Source of the DNA: Polyodon spathula
Lineage: Eukaryota; Chordata; Actinopteri; Acipenseriformes; Polyodontidae
Length of the DNA: 64,000 nt
Reading direction: 5' to 3'
Assembly (NCBI RefSeq): GCF_017654505.1
Contig: NC_054555.1
Coordinates: 186,001 to 250,000 of the forward strand
Numbering within the stretch: the first letter of the stretch is position 1; every line of letters begins with the position of its first letter. Position numbers and translations under genes: made by a program. Positions 55,428-64,000 of the stretch are shown here, one piece after another. A model generated the notes under the pieces. It did not search any database. It was not told where the DNA came from and saw only the letters and a program-made list of their open reading frames with translations.

Positions 55428-56610
55428 GGAGCATGGCAGATATGAACAGCAGTCTGCAAGGTGGGTTCCACACATTACTCCTGCAGATATGAACAGCAGT
55501 CTGCAAGGTGGGTTCCACACATTACTCATGCAGATATGAACAGCAGTCTGCAAGGTGGGTTCCACACGTTACTCATGCAGATATGAACAGCAGTCTGCAA
55601 GGTGGGTTCCACATTTTACTCATGCAGATATGAACAGCAGTCTGCAAGGTGGGTTCCACACATTACTCATGCAGATATGAACAGCAGTCTGCAAGGTGGG
55701 TTCCACACATTACTCATGCAGATATGAACAGCAGTCTGCAAGGTGGGTTCCACACATTACTCATGCAGATATGAACAGCAGTCTGCAAGGTGGGTTCCAC
55801 ACGTTACTCATGCAGATATGAACAGCAGTCTGCAAGGTGGGTTCCACACGTTACTCATGCAGATATGAACAGCAGTCTGCAAGGTGGGTTCCACACGTTA
55901 CTCATGCAGATATGAACAGCAGTCTGCAAGGTGGGTTCCACACGTTACTCATGCAGATATGAACAGCAGTCTGCAAGGTGGGTTCCACATTTTACTCATG
56001 CAGATATGAACAGCAGTCTGCAAGGTGGGTTCCACACGTTACTCATGCAGATATGAACAGCAGTCTGCAAGGTGGGTTCCACACATTACTCATGCAGATA
56101 TGAACAGCAGTCTGCAAGGTGGGTTCCACACATTACTCATGCAGATATGAACAGCAGTCTGCAAGGTGGGTTCCACACGTTACTCATGCAGATATGAACA
56201 GCAGTCTGCAAGGTGGGTTCCACACGTTACTCATGCAGATATGAACAGCAGTCTGCAAGGTGGGTTCCACACATTACTCATGCAGATATGAACAGCAGTC
56301 TGCAAGGTGGGTTCCACACGTTACTCATGCAGATATGAACAGCAGTCTGCAAGGTGGGTTCCACATTTTACTCATGCAGATATGAACAGCAGTCTGCAAG
56401 GTGGGTTCCACACGTTACTCATGCAGATATGAACAGCAGTCTGCAAGGTGGGTTCCACACGTTACTCATGCAGATATGAACAGCAGTCTGCAAGGTGGGT
56501 TCCACACGTTACTCATGCAGATATGAACAGCAGTCTGCAAGGTGGGTTCCACACGTTACTCATGCAGATATGAACAGCAGTCTGCAAGGTGGGTTCCACA
56601 CATTACTCAT
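55428..56610. repeat. 47-bp minisatellite, about 25 copies
   Basis: The unit contains GATATGAACAGCAGTCTGCA, AGGTGGGTTCCACACGTTAC and TCATGCA. Starts are at 55439, 55486 and so on. Variants at one site (CACGTTAC, CACATTAC, CATTTTAC) are interspersed. Confidence 0.97.
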
Positions 56611-56672
56611 GGCAGGTGGTGCTGCTTTAAATGCGATCCTGCAGGACCGTAAAGGACATTTCCTGTGCTGTA

Positions 56673-56696
56673 CCCTAACTCTAACCCTAACCCTAA
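56673..56696 (-). repeat. Inverted interstitial telomeric-like motif
   Basis: CCCTAACTCTAACCCTAACC followed by CTAA: telomeric units on the opposite strand, one of them mutated (CTCTAA). Confidence 0.85.
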
Positions 56697-57133
56697 ACTT
56701 AAACTAACCCTTCTCTACAAAACACAGTGGTGGGGGATTTAGTCTTTTTCATTTTTTTTTTTTTTTTTGGCGGAAATAGATCATATTTATTTAGAGTAAA
56801 ACTGAAAAAGAAACTTGGCAAAAACTTTGACTTCAAAGAGACTTCTATTGTGTTAGACACAGACAAACAGGTATTACCATCAATGGCCATTAGGGGGAGC
56901 AGCTGTGGTTCTGCCACAGAGAGAAGAGCTCTGATAAGTATTTCTTTGCAAGCCTTTTGCAGCTTTTTTATTACAGTATATCTATTCTGTCAACAGCCGA
57001 AGGTTGAAGATTGGAATTTCTACTCTGTTTTCAGTTTCAGTATTATCTGAAATCCTTCCTCTAATATAATGGATTTCTCTATTTTGTGTTACCTTGTGAT
57101 GGTACAAACAGCACAGAGGAGTGTAACATGACC

Positions 57134-57270
57134 TCTGGCTGGACTCTCAGTGTTCTGGTCTCTATCCCTGCAGATCAGTGTCTGGACTCTCAGTGTTCTG
57201 GTCCTGTGCTCCCTGCAGATCAGTGTCTGGACTTTCAGTGTTCTGGTCCCTATCCCTGCAGATCAGTGTG
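57134..57270. repeat. Tandem repeat, about 45-50-bp unit, 3 copies
   Basis: GGACTCTCAGTGTTCTGGTC and CCCTGCAGATCAGTGT recur three times with small indels. Confidence 0.85.
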
Positions 57271-57284
57271 AAGAATGCTCTGGA

Positions 57285-57285
<1 letters not shown>

Positions 57286-57346
<61 letters not shown>

Positions 57347-57352
57347 TATAGG
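57286..57352. repeat. (AT)n microsatellite
   Basis: An AT run of over 50 bases with one phase break near 57340. Confidence 0.95.
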
Positions 57353-57764
57353 ATATTCTGCACTGCATGTAGATGGACTGAGAACTGAAGTACCGTGTGA
57401 AATCTGCGGCACTGTAATATTAAGCAGACCCCGGCATTGTAAAAGTTTAAATCATGTTTTGGTAATGCTTCTGTCAAGGCTGAGGATAAACTGTAACCCA
57501 CAAGCTCTGGCAGGGCCGGGGGGGGGCGTGGGGGGTTCTCCCAGAAGCACCCTGCCTCTCTGACCCGCAGACTCTTTGTCACCATTCTGATTGGTAGACT
57601 AAACAGCTGGAAATATTCACCAGATCCCCTGCCAGCGATTAACCATTAAAACCATTGAGAGAAAGCACAGCTATGGATGCAACGACAGCACTGGCTTCAG
57701 TGATATACCCCAATGCTCATGGCGTCCTGGAAAACATAGCTTTTTATACACACTGAAGGCCCTG

Positions 57765-57990
57765 CTATTTAGTGGAAAGACTAAAAAAGACAGCTTGATT
57801 TTTCCCTTGTAACAGTTTCTCATAGTAAAAGCATAGCAAAGGGTAATAAAGAACACTGCACAGTGAATGCATAGTAAAGCAGAGGTAAGCAATGTAAAGC
57901 CCAGAGAGGTAAAGCAAATAGAAAAAAAATAACATTGGTAACCCTAGTAAATGCATACTAAAACCATGGGGAAAGCACAGGACAAAGAAC
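57765..57990 (-). repeat. Interspersed repeat family, minus-strand copy
   Basis: On the minus strand the blocks GTGCTTTCCCCATGGTTTTA, TATGCATTTACTAGGGTT, CTTTACCTCTCTGGGCTTTA and TTTGCTATGCTTTTACTATG follow the same order as in the copies at 50640-50850 and 690-1420. Confidence 0.6.
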
Positions 57991-58059
57991 CGAAATATTG
58001 TGCAAATGTACTAATGTTAACAGTTTAGTTAGAGAGTTTAACAGGATTTTTCTTAGGCA

Positions 58060-58475
58060 GACACCATAACCAACACCCCACACCTACATCCCACACCGTA
58101 CATCTTTACACCCCACACCCCATCACACCCCACACTCAAAACCCCACAGCACACAACTAACACCCCACACCCCAAACCTGACACCCCACACCCACACCAC
58201 ATTCCACCACACCCCACACTCAAAACCCCACAGCGCACACCTCACGCCCCATACCCCACACCACACACCCCACACCCCACACCCACACCACATTCCACCA
58301 CACCCCACACTCAAAATCCCACAGCGCACACCTCACACCCCATACCCCACACCACACACCCCACACCCCAAACCTAACAACTACACCCCACACACACACC
58401 ATATTCCATCACACCCCACACTCCACACCCCACACCCACACCCCACAATCTACACCCCACACCCCCCCTCTCCCC
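58060..58475. repeat. Degenerate CACACCC-type array
   Basis: C/A-rich units such as CCCCACACCCCACACTC, arranged partly in a longer period of about 100-130 bases (ATTCCACCACACCCCACACT recurs near 58200, 58292 and 58405). Confidence 0.85.
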
Positions 58476-58675
58476 TCCAAGACACAATTGAGAAAAAGCT
58501 GTTTACAAGTTTCTTGAGTTAAAGTAGCGAATGAGATTGGAAGGAGATAATGATCTCTGCATTAAGTGCTTTTCATTTTCAATTGGGCTTATCTGCACTG
58601 TGTTCTGGAGGACGTATGTACCCTAATAGCCTCTGTGGGGCTGAGCATGCATTCCAGCACTGATCATGAAACCCT

Positions 58676-58990
58676 GCCTCAGTCACACAGGCTGGCAGGG
58701 TAGGTGTGATTCCAGAGCATGATCCCAGTCTCAATCACATAGGCTGGCAGGGCAGATGTGATCCCAGCCTCATTCAAACAGGCTGGCAGGGCAGGTGTGA
58801 TCCCAGCCTCAATCACACAGGCTGGCAGGACAGGTGTGATCCCAGCCTCAATCACACAGGCTGGCAGGACAGGTGTGATTCTAGCCTCAGTCACACAGGC
58901 TGGCAGAGCAGGTGTGATCCCAGCCTCAATCACACAGGCTGGCAGGGCAGGTGTGATCCCAGCTTCAGTCACACAGGCTGGCAGGGCAGG
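58676..58990. repeat. 39-bp minisatellite, about 8 copies
   Basis: The unit contains CAGGTGTGATCCCAGCCTCA and ATCACACAGGCTGGCAG. Thirteen codons long, so frames stay open on both strands. Confidence 0.93.
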
Positions 58991-60691
58991 AGTGTTTACA
59001 GCACTGAGCATGAAGCATGAGTTTAAGCCCTGTCAGGTAGAGCTGCTGTTAAAAAGCTCTTGGTCATGCAGCTCAGAAGCTAGAAGACCACCAGTGTATT
59101 TCCATGAGAAATCAGGTACCTAAAGCTCCAGCCTATTCACACGTTGACTTTACACACACTTGATAGATGAGAGCTCCCACTTCACCACCCGGAGCCACAC
59201 TGCTCTACCTGTCACAGCACACAAGCCTGAAAGTGCAGATTGAAACAGCAGCATTCCCACCAGGAGCAGCGTCACAAGCACTAGAGCCCTGCCTGTATTA
59301 ATCAAGCCACAGATAAAACACATGCAGTCATGAACACACTGCAACAAAAACACATGCATCAAAGTCAAGTGTATCTCAAGTTTCACAAGAGTTGAATTCT
59401 TTAGATAAATCTCCGTATCCCTGCGTACTTGAGCTTAAATGATTAGATAGGTGAGATATTATGGAATATTCCCACATGGCCCTACTCCCTGCCAACAGCC
59501 TCTGGCGTGGACCTTGGGTTGAACTGTACTGAAGTACCAGTGGAGATGACTGCACACTTTACAATAATGGGGCAGGACCTCTAGTCCCTTAACTCTAGAA
59601 CCTTGGAGTGTCATTAGGAACTCCACATACAGAATGTTTAAAAATAACACTGGAGTTCTGACCATCAGTTCTAGCAGACCCATCATCATGAAAGGAAACA
59701 CAATGGGTTGTTGCACAGGGGTTCTGATTCTGATACCTCAATGGATCACTAATGTGTGTTGGGCTGTACCAAAGCAACACCGTTACTACATGGGTACAAA
59801 TCTGCCAATCAGATCTTCTTATAGCTACCTTTGTGCTTCCATGGATCTTTAATACAGGACCATAGCCACAAGACCATTAGGTCAGGGTTCACAGTTCAAC
59901 TGGTTTCAGTACTCTGATCCCCAAAATCCTGCTGTATCGTGCAGGTCACGCCAGGTCACATCTTCACCTCTGAAAGCAACTAGAACAGGAACACAGCCCA
60001 GCGCACCTTCAGCTGCTGAAGAGAAGTGGTGAAATCCAGCCAGAAAGAGACAGGATTTACTGAGATGCACAAAAGCACATTGCAGACAGAAAGGCGTTTG
60101 AAATTCCTTTGCTAGGTTTTCTTCTTCCTCCGGTCGGTTATGTAATTAATGAATCACAGGGCTGCCCTTACAAGGAGCAGCACAGACTTCCAGCCAGCCT
60201 AGAAAACAAATCAATCCCAACTGGAACGTTGTGGCTTTTATACAGCTTTCTTAAAGACATCAAAAATCCCAAGAAACTCTTTGAAAAACAAATGGGAGGA
60301 ATAAAGCATGTAGCACATTACATTAAAACAGCATGATCATTTACAAGAATGGGTTTTCTGCTGATTAAGTTACCAATATGACTTTGAAATGAGTGCTGGA
60401 GTTTGGTGTCTGGTGTCATGCTGTTGCCTGGGATGCTTCGATACACAACACCATGCCAACTGTATTGGCACTGTAACAAACATCTGGGTTACACGACCAA
60501 TCAAGTGATGCAATAAACCCAAAGAAGGGGCGCCTCCTCATTCTTAACTTTTCTTATGTTGTTATCGATTCAAGCCTTCCTAAAAGAGCCCAGTGTTCTG
60601 CACTGCAGTACTACAGTAAAAGAGCCCAGTGTTCTGTACTACAATATGTGAAACAACCACTCTGCACTCTCCTGCAGCCCCGTCCTTATAA

Positions 60692-60835
60692 CACTTCCAC
60701 TGACTTCTCAAACCACTATAAACCAGCAGCCTGGTCTTCATCACACTTCCACTGGCTTTCTCAAACCACTATAAACCAGCAGCCTGGTCTTCATCACACT
60801 TCCACTGGCTTTCTCAGACCACTATCAACCCATCA
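60692..60835. repeat. 53-bp tandem repeat, about 2.7 copies
   Basis: CACTTCCACTGGCTTTCTCA and AACCAGCAGCCTGGTCTTCA recur at 60692, 60744 and 60797. Confidence 0.88.
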
Positions 60836-61129
60836 TTGTGCTGAGCGTTTGGAATGCCTGTCCCAATAACACAGGGGTGCCCATTCACAGTCCTGGAGGG
60901 CTATTCCACTCCAGGTTTTACAGGTAAAATGAGAATCTTCAGGGTCTAGGTGGAGGATTAATGGGTTCAATTAAACCATTTAGAACAGGGCTGAAACAAA
61001 GACCAGGAGTGGAAGGGCTATCTTAGGACACTGTTGCAACAAACCCCCACTTGTCCAGCCTCATGACTTACCAATGCTGCGCCACAGTGTGGTGAGCGTG
61101 AGTGCGGAACAGGAACGAGTCTGGATAGC

Positions 61130-61540
61130 TCACAGAGGTCTGGCTCGTTGTTTCTGCCAGGAGAGGAGATTGTCAACTTCCATAACATTTAAGCTGAACT
61201 GTGCACCAGCAAAGTCTTTATGGACTTCAAATGCATTTCTTAAGATTGTATTTCTATCACTGTTAAATTTCTCTGCCAACATAGACAACAGATATCCTAG
61301 TTCTCTTGTGTGACAGCATTTGACTAACAACTGAAAAATGCTTTTAAAGACTATTACGTCTGTTGAAGTGAATTGTTTTTTTGGCTCAAGCCATCTTTTG
61401 AGCTCCAGCTTCTCAAAGTAACTGGGGTTCCCATTAGCCCCTACTGAACCAGCTAGGCTATCTAGCTCCCAGGAAGCTGCTGGGCCATGGAGCCAGAGCT
61501 GCTCCCATCCATCATTCTTATCAGCGGAGTCTGGCGGCAA
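61130..61540 (-). other. Unidentified protein-like ORF, possible exon (136 aa)
   Basis: The frame is not repetitive and has normal amino-acid composition from about residue 40 on: SYFEKLELKRWLEPKKQF, then FKSIFQLLVKCCHTRELGYL, then a predicted helical part with AEKFNSDRNTILRNAFEVHK. A possible acceptor CCCCAG lies just before SYFEKLELK. I do not recognise the family. It may be an exon of a minus-strand gene that continues beyond the window, a retrotransposed fragment, or chance. The first 38 residues look less protein-like. Confidence 0.35.
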
Positions 61541-61788
61541 TGGACTCCCTGGCTGTAAGGCCTGTTAGTGATGGAATGGCTGGTGGAGTGTGAGTCTTGC
61601 AGAGCGGTGGAGACAGGAGAAGGCATTAAAGTGATAAGCAAAGATACAAACAAAAACAACTGTCCTGATTCCAAACATCAAAGCCCCAACCGCTATAATG
61701 TATGCAGCTTAGCAATTCAAATTCTTTGAGGAAAGACTTTAACAAAATTAGAATTCTGTTTTTTGTGCACGTGGCCTTTTGTATATGT

Positions 61789-61834
61789 TAGAGAGAGAGA
61801 GAGAGACAGAGAGAGAGATAGAGAGAGAGAGAGA
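61789..61834. repeat. (GA)n microsatellite
   Basis: GAGAGA runs interrupted by single A or C bases. Confidence 0.93.
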
Positions 61835-62085
61835 AAAGACTTTCAGTTTTTGACAAATTAAAAAAGACTTTGCAGAGGAAAAAACCCACCCTGACTGATT
61901 GAAAACCTAAACAGCTCCAAATTGTTTGGACCGTTGATCAGCAGGAACTAAAGAGTCATTTGTACCACTAGTTTAAAAAAAAAAAAGAAATGTCACATGA
62001 ATCACTTGGAGTTTGATTTTTTTTAACATGTTATTATGAAGCGAAGCCAAAACCAAAAATGAAGCGCCAAGTCCTGGAAAAACTG

Positions 62086-62753
<668 letters not shown>

Positions 62754-63599
62754 TGCCTCGGTGCTGAATAACAATCTTGTGATAACATTAAAGGAAAGCT
62801 TCCTCCCAATGATTTCTATCTGTCCTTTACCTTTCTAATCTATTCTGACTCCAACCAGACAGGACTCGCTTTGATCTTGAGAACAAACTATTTTCCAATG
62901 TGTCGGGGGCCAGCTTCTTAGCATGGTCTCATCTCCTTCCATTACATGAGAAAGTCATGCTGTTCCTCAAGTGAAATCCTACCCGGCCTATTCATTCTCA
63001 TTGTGATCTGCAGCTGGTGCTCCAGCCAGGACAAGGGGCAATGTGGACTCTATCTGCTTGAGGCTCAATAGACTGGCTGCTATAGGCAAGCTCACTTGAA
63101 AGACTTGCTTTCTAGGGATGCAAACATTTCAAATGTGTGATTGAATAGGTCCTGAGGCTAAAAAAGACTGCGACCAAGTTGGTAAAACATCCACACGTCT
63201 TTGAAAAGCTCACAAGTTATATATAAAACAGTGTAAGAAAGCTAACTAATTCTAACTAATTCGTGATTTTTGTTTTGTTATTCACATGAAAATGACACAA
63301 ACCCCCCCGACCAGGATGCATGATTACACCCCGACTCTAGCTGCAGTGGAAACCCTTGAGAGATCCTGCACTGTGTAGATGTGGCAGACCTGCCCTGTAC
63401 CTGCACAGCTGATCTAGCCTTTGTTGTTTAATCACAGGGGGCATGGCTAACCCACACTGATGTCTGAATAGCATGAATGCCGCACTCTCTCTTCATAAAA
63501 CCCTCTGAAAGGAGGACCAGGACAGCATTGTGTTACAGTTAGTAAGCCATGTCCTGTAGCCCTCAATATGAGTATTCCATGGGGTGTTCACTAGAATTT

Positions 63600-63740
63600 T
63601 ATCTTCTCTGGCTTCATTGTTGACAGTGCTTCACATCATGAGGACTTCATCTTCTCTGGCTTCACTGGTGATGGCACCTCACATCATGAGAACTTCATCT
63701 TCTCTGGCTTCGCTGGTGATGGCTCCTCATATCATGAGTC
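63600..63740. repeat. 48-bp tandem repeat, 3 copies
   Basis: CTTCTCTGGCTTCACTGGTG and CCTCACATCATGAGAACTTC recur at 63603, 63651 and 63699. Confidence 0.9.
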
Positions 63741-64000
63741 ACTAAGAAGGGTACTTTATGCTATCAGTGTTCCACGCACCATGTGATCTGCTATTTTATG
63801 AAACGTTACATGGCATTGTGGATCACATTTAGCATCATTAAGATAAAGTATAAATCCAGGAGTCAGCAGGCAGGAAGTGAAACAATAGCTGTTTAAAGAA
63901 GCTTGCAGTCCAGATGTGGCAAGGTGCATCTGAACAGGGAGACAGATTTATAGCTTTCTCTCTAATGAGGTAACATCCTTTTCACTCAAATACTTCCAGC

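Overview
This is vertebrate nuclear DNA: protein-coding exons split by GT-AG introns, SINE and DNA-transposon relics, and no bacterial-style operons. The protein sequences, the FAXDC2-LARP1 gene pair and the density of long-period minisatellites suggest a ray-finned fish, possibly a non-teleost such as a sturgeon, paddlefish or gar. The species is an inference.

Three genes are readable exon by exon, and each has a fully in-phase coding sequence. (1) FAXDC2, plus strand, 1940-9919, 8 coding exons, 330 aa: a membrane di-iron fatty-acid-hydroxylase-superfamily protein with all histidine clusters intact. (2) LARP1, minus strand, 35581-14315, 19 coding exons, 1060 aa: an RNA-binding regulator of TOP mRNAs with RG tract, La motif and C-terminal DM15 module. 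(3) An HPGD-like short-chain dehydrogenase, plus strand, 42496-49436, 7 coding exons, 260 aa, with the Ser138/Tyr151/Lys155 triad. FAXDC2 and LARP1 are convergent (tail to tail), as I recall for the human 5q33 locus. LARP1 and the HPGD-like gene are divergent, with about 6.9 kb between their start codons.

By region: 1-10.3 kb is FAXDC2, with a 36-bp minisatellite and a CCACA array filling intron 5. 10.3-11.5 kb is the intergenic gap between the convergent genes, holding a 61-bp array. 11.5-14.3 kb is the probable LARP1 3' UTR. 14.3-35.6 kb is LARP1, including an 8.3-kb first intron with a CpG-dense 35-bp array, a SINE and a hAT-like element. 35.6-42.4 kb is intergenic, with a 66-bp array and a Tc1/mariner relic. 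42.4-49.6 kb is the HPGD-like gene, with a 2.5-kb array of a 47-bp unit. 49.6-64 kb has no gene I can identify. It is rich in tandem arrays and has one unexplained protein-like ORF at 61.1-61.5 kb.

The most striking feature is the amount and placement of tandem arrays, roughly a quarter of the window by my estimate. Several sit directly on or beside splice sites. Two of them (FAXDC2 exon 5 and HPGD-like exon 6) start at a real 5' splice site and copy the donor sequence many times. In FAXDC2 the first four units preserve the reading frame.
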